A stretch of 5,556 nucleotides of DNA from assembly GCA_022360335.1 (NCBI GenBank), contig JAKSCZ010000259.1:1-5556 (forward strand), read 5' to 3'. Below are positions 1-5,436 of the stretch, piece after piece. The notes under the pieces were generated by a model. It ran no database searches. It was given only the letters and a program-made list of their open reading frames with translations, and was not told the origin of the DNA. The stretch is from Pseudomonadota bacterium. GTDB lineage: Bacteria > Pseudomonadota > Gammaproteobacteria > Steroidobacterales > Woeseiaceae. The translations under genes were made by a program, and so were the position numbers. Each line of letters begins with the position of its first letter. Position 1 is the first letter of the stretch.

Positions 1-307
1 AGGGCAGGTTGTCCCTGAGAATGCGCGCGGCGTCGCCCGGTGCGAACGCGTCGAGCGACGCGTGAAGGTGCTCGCCCAGCGGCGTCGCGAGGACCGCGTC
101 CGGCGGGGCGTCGACCGGGGAGAGATACAGCGGGTAGTCGTAGCGGACCGCCGCGGCGTCGCGATAGGGGGCCAGCAAGGCCGGCAGGACGTCCGCAGGC
201 GGCATCTGCGTGTGTTCGGCGGCGGCGGGCTCGCCGTAGTGGAAGCGGCGCAGCTGCCGGAGCGGGTCGGCCCGCTCGGTGGATCGGCTTTCCGTTACCG
301 GGCTCAT
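1..307 (-). CDS. Unrecognised protein downstream of korAB (N-terminal part only)
   Basis: This gene runs off the left edge of the window, so only the first 102 codons are visible. I do not recognise the family. The visible part is soluble and rich in Ala, Pro, Asp and Arg. It has no signal peptide, no membrane segment and no cysteine, so no iron-sulfur motif appears in this portion. It opens with MSPVTESRSTERADPLRQLR and later carries the stretch FHYGEPAAAEHTQMPP. The ATG is chosen because GGAG lies five bases upstream and because the start follows the korB stop by only 12 bp. That spacing suggests co-transcription with korAB and a related job, for example an electron acceptor or accessory protein for the oxidoreductase. 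That role is inferred from position alone. The frame is open to the window edge and its codon use (mostly G or C at third positions) matches korB. Confidence 0.75.
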   Translation of the reverse strand, partial: MSPVTESRSTERADPLRQLRRFHYGEPAAAEHTQMPPADVLPALLAPYRDAAAVRYDYPLYLSPVDAPPDAVLATPLGEHLHASLDAFAPGDAARILRDNLP

Positions 308-319
308 CGTCGCTCCGCA

Positions 320-1273
320 TCAGATCGCGAAATGATCGAACGCCCGGTTCAGGCCGGCCAGCTTCTCCTGCACGCTCATCTCGAGACCCGCCGACGAGAT
401 GTCGTCGTAGCGCGGCGCGTCCGGGTTCCGGTACAGGATGCCGAGCGGCAGGACCGAGTCGTCCGCGGCGATCCCGAGCGCCCCGGCAAGGTCCGTCGGA
501 TCGTGTTCGGCGTGGTTGGGGAACTGGCGCTTCACCGAATCGTCGGCCTCGACGCCGTACCCGTGCGTGAGCAGCTGCATGCGTGCGGGCTCTTCCTGCA
601 GCGTTCTGCCGATCGATTCGACGTACACGGGACAGCGCTGGATGATGCGCACGAAGCCCGTGCCCTTGTGCCGATGCGCCATCTCGATGACCTGGTGCCT
701 GAGCTTGGCGTTCCAGTCGACGATCTGGGCGACGAACGACACGTTCGTGATGCCGAGGGTCACGGTCAGCGGGTTGAGCGGCGGCAGCAGCGTACCGGAC
801 GGATGGGTATTCGTCGGCACGTCGACCGGCGTCGTCGGCGAGGTCTGTTTCTTGGTCAGGCCGTAGATGCCGTTGTCGAACACGAGCATCGTCAGGTCCA
901 CGTTATACCGCATGGCGTGAATCCAGTGCGCGGCGCCGATCGAGAAACAGTCGCCGTCGCCGGTGGCGACCCAGACGTCGAGGTCGGGGCGGCGCGACTT
1001 GATGCCGCAGGCGACCGGCAGCGCACGCCCGTGCAGGCCGTGGAAACCGTAAGTCTTCATGTAGTGCGGCAGGCGGCTCGAGCAGCCGATGCCGGAGACC
1101 GCGACGGTCTTCTCCGGTTTGAGCTGGGCGTCGCGGCAGACGCGATGCACAGCCGCGAGGATGCCGTGGTCGCCGCAACCCGTGCACCAGCGCGGCTCGG
1201 CGCCGCAATAGTCGTCGAGCGTGAAGTAGCGGTCCTTGACCTCGAGAGACCAGTCGCCCTTCAGACCGAACAT
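320..1273 (-). CDS. korB: 2-oxoacid:ferredoxin oxidoreductase, beta subunit (KorB-like)
   Basis: This 317-residue chain is the thiamine diphosphate and [4Fe-4S] subunit of a 2-oxoacid:ferredoxin oxidoreductase. With KorA it decarboxylates a 2-oxoacid, probably 2-oxoglutarate, to the acyl-CoA and passes two electrons to ferredoxin in the cytoplasm. Visible hallmarks are WCTGCGDHG (residues 29-37), SGIGCSSR (60-67) and RCPVY (213-217). These give the four likely cluster ligands C30, C33, C64 and C214. The diphosphate/Mg2+ site is GDGDCFSIGAAH (105-116) with DNGIYGLTKKQTSPT (133-147). The length is normal for the gamma-alpha plus beta class. The start at 1273 overlaps the korA stop as TGATG and has AAAGGAG seven bases upstream, so translation is probably coupled to korA. 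Longer upstream extensions of this frame run antisense-like through korA and are not real. Substrate choice between 2-oxoglutarate and other 2-oxoacids cannot be fixed from sequence alone. No ferredoxin gene is visible in the window. Confidence 0.95.
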   Translation of the reverse strand: MFGLKGDWSLEVKDRYFTLDDYCGAEPRWCTGCGDHGILAAVHRVCRDAQLKPEKTVAVSGIGCSSRLPHYMKTYGFHGLHGRALPVACGIKSRRPDLDVWVATGDGDCFSIGAAHWIHAMRYNVDLTMLVFDNGIYGLTKKQTSPTTPVDVPTNTHPSGTLLPPLNPLTVTLGITNVSFVAQIVDWNAKLRHQVIEMAHRHKGTGFVRIIQRCPVYVESIGRTLQEEPARMQLLTHGYGVEADDSVKRQFPNHAEHDPTDLAGALGIAADDSVLPLGILYRNPDAPRYDDISSAGLEMSVQEKLAGLNRAFDHFAI

Positions 1274-3381
1274 CAGTGGACTCCTTTCGTGCCGGCGGAC
1301 CCTGGTTTCGCGAGATGCGCATCGATGACCTTGCCGATACGGCGGGGCGACAGCGGGTGCCCCGGGACGACGGACCAGCATTCGACGTCCATCAGCGTGT
1401 GGGCGCGCAGCACCTGCGCGAGTTGCGCGTAGCGCCGCGTCTCGCGATTGATCAGGGGCATGTCCGGCTCGTCGCTGTAGTTGAGCTCGATGGTCGTGAT
1501 CTGCCCGAAGCCGCGGAAGATCGCCTCGAGCCCGGGCTCCAGCGGCGACAGGAACCTCAGGTGCAGCGACGACACGCGCTTGCCGTCGGCGCGCGCGAGG
1601 TCGACGGCCTCCTCGATCGCGCCGCAAGTCGAGCCCCAGCTCACCAGCAGCAGGTCGCCCGTCGGGTCGCCGTAAACCTCGGGCGGCTTCAGCGTCGCCG
1701 CGAGCGCGGCCAGCTTGCGGCTGCGCATGATGGCGCCCTCCTGGTTGGATTCGGAGTCGTAGGCGATCCTGCTGAAGCGGTTGTGGGCGAGACCCGTGAG
1801 GATGTACTCGCCGCCCGGCATGCCGGGAATCGGCCGCTCGGACAGCCCCGTCTCCTCGTCCCAGTCGTACGGCGGGACGTTCTCGTCCCAGGCCGACTGG
1901 TCGATCGGCGGCGGGAACCAGTCCTCCGTAACGTCGGGACGCGCGATGGGCTGGACGCCCGTCGCGAGATTGGCGTCGGTCAGCAGGATGACCGGCGTGC
2001 GGAACGACTCCGCGATCTTGCGGGCGAGACTGACGAAGTGGAAGCACTCGTCGATCGTGGCCGCCGCGATGACGACCATAGGCGAGTCGCCGGGCATGCC
2101 GAAGACGCTCGACAGCAGGTCCCCCTGCTCTATCTTGGTGGGCAGCCCCGTCGACGGACCGCCGCGCTGCACGTCGACGATGACCAGCGGGATCTCGGCC
2201 ATGACCGCGAGCCCGATCATCTCGGTCTTCAGCGCCATGCCCGGGCCGGAGGTTATCGTGCAGGCCGTCTGACCGGCGTACGACGCCCCGATCGCGAAGC
2301 CGATCGCGGCAATTTCGTCTTCCGCCTGGTGCACGAAGCCGCCCGTCAGCGGGAAGTCGTCCGCGAGATAGTGCGAGGCGGACGTCGCCGGCGTGATCGG
2401 GTACATCGCGACGAGTTCGATGCCGGCGGCCATGACGCCGAGGCCCACCGCCTGGTTGCCGTTGACGACGATGGCCGACGCCAGGCGTTCGTCGTCGGCC
2501 GACGGGATCTCGTATTCGTAGTCGAGTTCGTCGCGAGCGAACGCATAGCCCGCGTCGAACAGTTCGTGGTTGATCCGGATGACCTCGTCGCTCTTCTTGC
2601 GGAACGTCTTCGCGATTTCGTCCCTGGCCTTGTCGACGTCGCGATGGTAGATCCGGCACAGCATGCCGAGCACGAACATGTTCTTGCCCCTGCGCGGATC
2701 CTCGACGAGCCTGAGGCATTCCTGCTGGATGGGCAGTTCGTGCACGATCAGGCCCTGCGCGTAGAAATCCTGCAGCGCATCGGCATACTGCCGGCGGATC
2801 GTCTCGTCGGGGTCTTCCGCCCACATGTTCTCGAGCAGGACCACGGTGCCTTTCTTGTAGGCGCCGTTCGAGATCCGCGAATACAGGACCTGCTCGTTGA
2901 AAGCCACGACGATGTCGGCCTGGTTGCCCATGTTCGTGACGTACTTCGAGCCCATGCGCACGCGGATGCCGCTCGCACCCTGGCGTTCCCGCGCCGGCGG
3001 CTGGATTTCGGCCGGGATGATCTCGACCGTCCACACGCCGTTGCCCATCTTGCCGCTGACCAGTCCGAGGATCTGGCCGCACTTCTGCGCGCCCTCGCCC
3101 GAGTCGCTGACGATCTCGACGATGTGCTCGCCGACGATTTGCCGTCCTGTCGAGGACGCCTCGGAATTCCGGGCTCTGGCCATCTCTATTTGCTCGCGAA
3201 ATTCCTCGATCGCAGCCCAGCGCGTTTCACGGGCTTCATCGAGGTCGTGTGTGTGCAGGGATCTGCGCAGGTCGTAGCCGAGTTCGTCGCGCAACTTGCG
3301 CGGCACGGCGAGCTTGACCCACCATGTTTTGTCTCTCTTGAACAGGTATTTGGTGTCACCCGAGGTCCGTGTGCCCGACAT
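1273..3381 (-). CDS. korA: 2-oxoacid:ferredoxin oxidoreductase, fused gamma-alpha subunit (KorA) with an integrase-like N-terminal extension
   Basis: This 702-residue frame encodes the large subunit that pairs with KorB to oxidise a 2-oxoacid, probably 2-oxoglutarate. Residues about 86-275 are the gamma domain (HIVEIVSDSGEGAQKCGQ, then GNGVWTVEIIPAEIQPPAR). Residues about 300-480 are the alpha pyrimidine-binding domain, with YPITPAT at 327-333, AEDEIAAIG at 353-361 and VQRGGPSTGLPTKIEQGD at 404-421. The C-terminal domain includes TGLAHNR, SWGSTCGAIEEA and LRFLSPLEPGLEAIF. Known members of this class are near 600-630 residues, so about 66 residues are extra. Residues 11-66 look like the DUF6538 N-terminus of tyrosine integrases. 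The ATG at 3381 has GGGAG six bases upstream. An internal ATG at 3183 (codon 67) would give a normal 636-residue KorA, but only GAG directly abuts it, so I prefer 3381. korB follows with a one-base overlap. The enzyme itself is near certain; whether the extension is translated is not. Confidence 0.93.
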   Translation of the reverse strand: MSGTRTSGDTKYLFKRDKTWWVKLAVPRKLRDELGYDLRRSLHTHDLDEARETRWAAIEEFREQIEMARARNSEASSTGRQIVGEHIVEIVSDSGEGAQKCGQILGLVSGKMGNGVWTVEIIPAEIQPPARERQGASGIRVRMGSKYVTNMGNQADIVVAFNEQVLYSRISNGAYKKGTVVLLENMWAEDPDETIRRQYADALQDFYAQGLIVHELPIQQECLRLVEDPRRGKNMFVLGMLCRIYHRDVDKARDEIAKTFRKKSDEVIRINHELFDAGYAFARDELDYEYEIPSADDERLASAIVVNGNQAVGLGVMAAGIELVAMYPITPATSASHYLADDFPLTGGFVHQAEDEIAAIGFAIGASYAGQTACTITSGPGMALKTEMIGLAVMAEIPLVIVDVQRGGPSTGLPTKIEQGDLLSSVFGMPGDSPMVVIAAATIDECFHFVSLARKIAESFRTPVILLTDANLATGVQPIARPDVTEDWFPPPIDQSAWDENVPPYDWDEETGLSERPIPGMPGGEYILTGLAHNRFSRIAYDSESNQEGAIMRSRKLAALAATLKPPEVYGDPTGDLLLVSWGSTCGAIEEAVDLARADGKRVSSLHLRFLSPLEPGLEAIFRGFGQITTIELNYSDEPDMPLINRETRRYAQLAQVLRAHTLMDVECWSVVPGHPLSPRRIGKVIDAHLAKPGSAGTKGVH
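1281..1287 (-). promoter_or_regulatory. Ribosome binding site of korB
   Basis: The minus strand reads AAAGGAG here, seven bases before the korB ATG and inside the last codons of korA. It decides the korB start against the much longer open frame upstream. Together with the one-base TGATG overlap it supports translational coupling of the two subunits. Confidence 0.85.
3184..3381 (-). other. DUF6538-like integrase N-terminal segment fused in frame to korA
   Basis: Codons 1-66 of the korA frame do not belong to the oxidoreductase family. They include KYLFKRDKTWWVKLAVPRKL followed by RDELGYDLRRSLHTHDLDEA and RETRWAAIEEFREQIE. In family terms this is the pattern YLFKR-x-TWxVxxAVPxxLRxxLG, then RRSLxTxDLxEAR, which opens many phage and island tyrosine recombinases (DUF6538). 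That resemblance comes from remembered family features, not from a search. The segment has three AGA arginine codons (residues 16, 40 and 69, the last just past the segment) and one ATA (residue 65). Hand-counted GC over 3181-3380 is 117 of 200 bases (58%), against roughly 63-70% in sampled korA lines. No integrase core-binding or catalytic domain follows. The frame passes straight into KorA near residues 67-86. Confidence 0.7.
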
Positions 3382-3387
3382 GCCCGA

Positions 3388-3429
3388 CTCCCGGTCGAAG
3401 GGAGCGGAAAACCTGTACCTTTTTCCGCT
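3388..3429 (-). promoter_or_regulatory. Two overlapping 5'-UTR hairpins around the korA ribosome binding site
   Basis: In the korA leader, read on the minus strand, AGCGGAAAA (3429-3421) pairs perfectly with TTTTCCGCT (3411-3403) around a nine-base loop. A second hairpin, CTCCC (3404-3400), loop TTCGACC, GGGAG (3392-3388), contains the Shine-Dalgarno GGGAG that lies six bases before the 3381 ATG. The two stems share bases 3403-3404, so they cannot form fully at once. The geometry would allow switching between an exposed and a hidden ribosome site. A ligand or protein that would control it is not indicated, and the upstream dyad could equally be a DNA operator. Confidence 0.45.
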
Positions 3430-3438
3430 GATTCGGCG

Positions 3439-3467
3439 GTTATCACACAGGGACCGGGGGGGTGCAA
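3439..3467 (-). promoter_or_regulatory. Weak candidate promoter for korAB
   Basis: The minus strand has TTGCAC (3467-3462), a 17-base spacer with a run of C, then GATAAC (3444-3439). Spacing is ideal but the -35 matches the sigma-70 consensus at only three positions and the -10 at four. It would give a leader of about 50 bases containing both korA hairpins. It is the best candidate I see between the HIG1-type gene and korA. If the integrase-like segment came from a mobile element, this may be the old integrase promoter. Confidence 0.3.
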
Positions 3468-3484
3468 TCAGTATTAACGCTGAT
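3467..3484. repeat. Imperfect dyad, possible operator upstream of korA
   Basis: ATCAG and CTGAT form perfect 5-base arms around a centre containing TTAA, so 14 of 18 positions are symmetric. The dyad abuts the candidate -35 of korA and lies in an AT-richer stretch. Position and symmetry suit a dimeric regulator, but I cannot name one and the arms are short. Confidence 0.3.
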
Positions 3485-3539
3485 ACGTATAGACAGTCGG
3501 CGACGGCGCGAAAGCGGCTGAAATCCCGTATCTTTCGAG

Positions 3540-3569
3540 GCGCGGGCTGTACCTGCGCCCGGCCCGCGC
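3540..3569 (-). terminator. GC-rich hairpin after the HIG1-type gene, possible terminator
   Basis: GCGCGGGC and GCCCGCGC are perfect 8-base inverted arms with a 14-base loop, starting one base after the stop codon of the HIG1-type gene. No T-run follows on the minus strand, so it is not a classical intrinsic terminator. It may stabilise the 3' end or attenuate read-through into korAB. Confidence 0.4.
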
Positions 3570-3570
3570 A

Positions 3571-3765
3571 TCAGGCGTTCATCAGCACCGCGGCGGCCAC
3601 CAGGAGCACGACGACGAGCGCCTGCAGCGCGACGCGTTCCCACATGTATTTCTCGGCGTGTTCCCGGTCGTACCGGCCGCCTCTGGCCATGGAGCGAAGT
3701 CCGAGTCCGAGCACGACGACCGTGGCGACGAGCGCGCAAACGACAAGTACGCTGGCAACTGACAT
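3571..3765 (-). CDS. HIG1-domain twin-transmembrane protein
   Basis: This 64-residue inner-membrane protein has two hydrophobic helices (about residues 4-24 and 45-62) joined by a short polar loop with the signature SMARGGRYDREHAEKYMWERVALQ (key residues M26, A27, R28, G29, G30, K39, M41, R44, Q48). That matches the bacterial HIG1 (hypoxia-induced gene 1) twin-transmembrane family, where MARGG is followed by K-x-M-x-x-RV-x-LQ. Mitochondrial relatives Rcf1/Rcf2 bind cytochrome oxidase and respiratory supercomplexes. The role of the bacterial proteins is much less clear, so a link to a terminal oxidase is inference. The ATG at 3765 has AAGGAG six bases upstream, which excludes longer starts in the frame. 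The gene lies 155 bp behind the diheme cytochrome gene and 189 bp before korA. A TATAAG element at 3849-3844 could be a -10 box, but no convincing -35 accompanies it. Confidence 0.88.
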   Translation of the reverse strand: MSVASVLVVCALVATVVVLGLGLRSMARGGRYDREHAEKYMWERVALQALVVVLLVAAAVLMNA

Positions 3766-3771
3766 GGGTCT

Positions 3772-3793
3772 CTCCTTGCCCGCCGCTGCGGGC
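3772..3793 (-). promoter_or_regulatory. Ribosome binding site and adjacent hairpin of the HIG1-type gene
   Basis: The minus strand reads GCCCGC, loop AGCG, GCGGGC (3793-3778), directly followed by AAGGAG (3777-3772) and, six bases on, the ATG. The Shine-Dalgarno site fixes the start. The stem ends exactly where the ribosome site begins, so it may keep the site single-stranded or mark a processed 5' end. Confidence 0.6.
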
Positions 3794-3906
3794 GGAATGC
3801 CTTTCTCCGACCTTACGCGCCGGGCGGTGTCCCGCAATCGAGGCTTATACGGATTCTTCTGCGCCCGATGACGCCGCAGCACCGGGACCGTAAGTCGCCG
3901 CGTGAC

Positions 3907-3919
3907 GGACGCCGCGTCC
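3907..3919 (-). terminator. Small hairpin just after the diheme cytochrome stop
   Basis: GGACG and CGTCC form a perfect 5-base stem with a three-base loop one base past the stop codon at 3921 (read on the minus strand). No T-run follows, so this is at best a weak or factor-dependent terminator for the cytochrome operon. It may simply reflect GC-rich sequence. Confidence 0.25.
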
Positions 3920-3920
3920 C

Positions 3921-4808
3921 CTATTCAACCGCCGGTACGGCCTTCAGGTAGGCCGCAATCGCTTGCAGGTCGTCGGCGGGAAGTCTGGCCAGGTTCTCCT
4001 GCACGGCCACCATGCTGCCGCCGACGGTGTCGAAGTCCGGCGTGAAGCCGCTCCCGAGGTAATAGGCGATATCCGCCGCCGACCAGTCCCTGACGTTCTT
4101 CCCCGCGGGCGTGATGTTGGGGATGCGGCCCTCGCCCTCGGGGTTGGGTGCCCAGGCGAGCCACCGGTCGGTCTCCAGGCCGCCGAATCGCCTGCGCGGC
4201 GTGTGACATTCCCCGCAGTGGCCGAGCCCCTCGACGAGCGCGCGGCCGCGCTCGAGGAGCGGGTCTTGCCCGTCGAACTCGATGACCGGCGATGCATCGA
4301 GATTGCGGCGCTTCCACATGCCGATGCCGCGACGCACGGACCAGGGGAAGCGCAGCGAATGATCCGCGCTGCGGCCCGGCACCGCGGGCAGCGTATCCAG
4401 GTAGGCCTTCAGGTCCATGATGTCCTTGACGTCCGCCTTGACGTAGGACGCGTACGGAAACGACGGATAGTAGTGGCGGCCGTCGGGCGCGACACCGCGC
4501 TGCATCGCGTCGACGAACTCGGGCATCGACCAGCCGCCGATGCCGTCCTCGTGGGGCGAGATGTTGGGCACGACGAACGTCCCGTACGGCGACGGCAGGT
4601 CCATGCCGCCGCCGAGCAACAGCTTGTCCTCGCCCCGCGCGCGCTTGCCGTCGACCGGCGTGGCGTGGCACGAGGCGCAGCCGCCCAGCCAGAACGCGAG
4701 TTCCCCGGCCGCGGGATCGGGAACGTGGTCGGGCAGCGGGGCGCGGGCAGGCGCCGCCGGGACGGTCGGCGCAAGCAGGACGGCCAGGGCGACGAGCGTT
4801 CGACGCAT
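3921..4808 (-). CDS. Periplasmic diheme cytochrome c
   Basis: This 295-residue precursor starts with a Sec signal peptide (MRRTLVALAVLL, cleavage probably near residues 19-23) and has two class-I cytochrome c domains. Heme 1 is bound by CASCH (44-48) and heme 2 by CGECH (198-202). Landmarks typical of the family that includes the cytochrome subunit of quinoprotein dehydrogenases are YGTFVVPNISP (75-85), HYYPSFPYASY (112-122), LRFPWSVRR (152-160) and VGGSMVAVQENL (262-273). M266 is the likely axial ligand of heme 2. In domain 1 the usual Met positions hold F117 and A125, so the sixth ligand is unclear. The gene begins 8 bp after the cytochrome c' stop, without a clear Shine-Dalgarno, which suggests translational coupling. 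It probably transfers electrons in the periplasm, perhaps to or from cytochrome c'. No dehydrogenase partner is visible, so the donor and acceptor are unknown. Confidence 0.92.
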   Translation of the reverse strand: MRRTLVALAVLLAPTVPAAPARAPLPDHVPDPAAGELAFWLGGCASCHATPVDGKRARGEDKLLLGGGMDLPSPYGTFVVPNISPHEDGIGGWSMPEFVDAMQRGVAPDGRHYYPSFPYASYVKADVKDIMDLKAYLDTLPAVPGRSADHSLRFPWSVRRGIGMWKRRNLDASPVIEFDGQDPLLERGRALVEGLGHCGECHTPRRRFGGLETDRWLAWAPNPEGEGRIPNITPAGKNVRDWSAADIAYYLGSGFTPDFDTVGGSMVAVQENLARLPADDLQAIAAYLKAVPAVE

Positions 4809-4816
4809 CGGCCGGC

Positions 4817-5260
4817 CTATTCGTCCGCGATGCGGTAGGTGTCGTGACAGCCTTTGCAGGTCTGGAACGCCGCGCCGAGCAGCGGTTTGGCCTCATCGAG
4901 CGTTGCCGCGTCCGCCGCGACGGCCGCTGCAATCGCATCCTGCCAGTCGCCCAGCGCCGCGTTGAATCCTCCGCGGTCTTCCCAGATCGCGGGCGCCGCT
5001 TCGGTCCCTTCGCCCGATTCGCTGCCTTCGGGGAACAGGTCGCCGAAGCGCATCGACACGTCCTCCCAGGTCTTGAGCGAGGCCATCGCGGCTTCGGCGT
5101 CGTAGGGCCGCTCGCCCTTGAGCATCCCGCCGAGGACCCGGGCGGCATCGCCGACGTCCTCCATCAGCTCGTGACGCACGTGCCTCGGATCGTCGTCGGC
5201 GACGGCGAGCGTCGCGATGGCCGCGGCCGACACGGCCACCAGTACCTTCCTGAATCCCAT
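4817..5260 (-). CDS. cycP: Cytochrome c'
   Basis: This 147-residue precursor has a signal peptide (MGFRKVLVAVSAAAIATLAVA, cleavage probably before DDDPRH at residue 22). The mature chain fits a four-helix-bundle cytochrome c' with the heme motif CKGCHDTYR near the C-terminus (C135, C138, H139, R143). Other family landmarks are the MLKGERPYD turn (46-54) and the AIWEDRGGFNAAL stretch (91-103). By alignment from memory the distal residue that shields the heme is M33, as in some purple bacterial cytochromes c'. Such proteins have five-coordinate heme that binds NO and CO and are tied to NO tolerance. An acidic, Gly/Ser-rich loop lies at about 78-89. AAGGAG lies 11 bases before the ATG and GAAAGAGG abuts it. 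I keep this ATG because it retains the charged start of the signal peptide. The diheme cytochrome gene follows after 8 bp. Confidence 0.92.
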   Translation of the reverse strand: MGFRKVLVAVSAAAIATLAVADDDPRHVRHELMEDVGDAARVLGGMLKGERPYDAEAAMASLKTWEDVSMRFGDLFPEGSESGEGTEAAPAIWEDRGGFNAALGDWQDAIAAAVAADAATLDEAKPLLGAAFQTCKGCHDTYRIADE

Positions 5261-5343
5261 CCTCTTTCCAACTCCTTGCTTCGATCGAAAGGAACACGCA
5301 CGATATCGGTATGCCGGTTCTCCCGAAATATCCGCGGGTGCCG

Positions 5344-5372
5344 ACTATAGAGTCGTCAGGTCGTTCTGACAA
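5344..5372 (-). promoter_or_regulatory. Sigma-70-type promoter of the cytochrome c' / diheme cytochrome operon
   Basis: The minus strand reads TTGTCA (5372-5367), a 17-base spacer, then TATAGT (5349-5344). Each hexamer matches the consensus at five of six positions and the spacing is optimal. Transcription would begin near 5337, giving a leader of about 75 bases. An inverted repeat, GTCAG-N6-CTGAC (5355-5370), covers the -35 and part of the spacer and could be an operator. No clear FNR or NsrR box was seen. Confidence 0.7.
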
Positions 5373-5436
5373 TTTTCGGAGGAACCCGTTCAGCCAGGCC
5401 GGGCAGGCCATCGGGCGACAGGCCGGTCACGCTGCG

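Noticed and set aside
62..1432. 456-codon open frame on the plus strand opposite korB and the downstream gene
   Set aside because: This is also an antisense shadow. It has Arg-rich, low-complexity composition and no motifs, while korB on the other strand has all expected ligands.
1273..3381. Possible frameshift or pseudogene in korA because of its unusual length
   Set aside because: All KorA domains are present in one uninterrupted frame and korB overlaps its stop normally. The extra length is entirely N-terminal.
3388..3404. tRNA T-arm look-alike (stem CTCCC, loop TTCGACC, GGGAG) next to the integrase-like start, suggesting a tRNA attachment site
   Set aside because: The near-invariant G53-C61 pair is reversed, and no matching acceptor, D or anticodon arms were found upstream, so there is no tRNA or tRNA fragment I can support.
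1276..3477. 733-codon open frame on the plus strand opposite korA
   Set aside because: It is an antisense shadow of the GC-rich korA gene: its product is dominated by Arg, Asp, Val and Ala, shows no recognisable family, and the minus-strand frame encodes a clear enzyme.
3413..3554. The 8-base word CTGTACCT occurs at 3413-3420 and 3547-3554, lying in or at the edge of the loop of each of two hairpins
   Set aside because: One shared 8-mer within about 150 bases is expected by chance fairly often, and the flanks do not match, so I do not call it an attachment-site pair.
3963..4838. 291-codon plus-strand frame opposite the diheme cytochrome gene
   Set aside because: It mirrors the cytochrome gene, with no signal peptide or family motif. 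The CxxCH motifs are on the minus strand.
5395..5426. Repeated CAGGCCGG words after the zincin gene
   Set aside because: These are short GC-rich direct repeats without regular spacing, inverted arms or T-run, so neither a terminator nor a repeat array.
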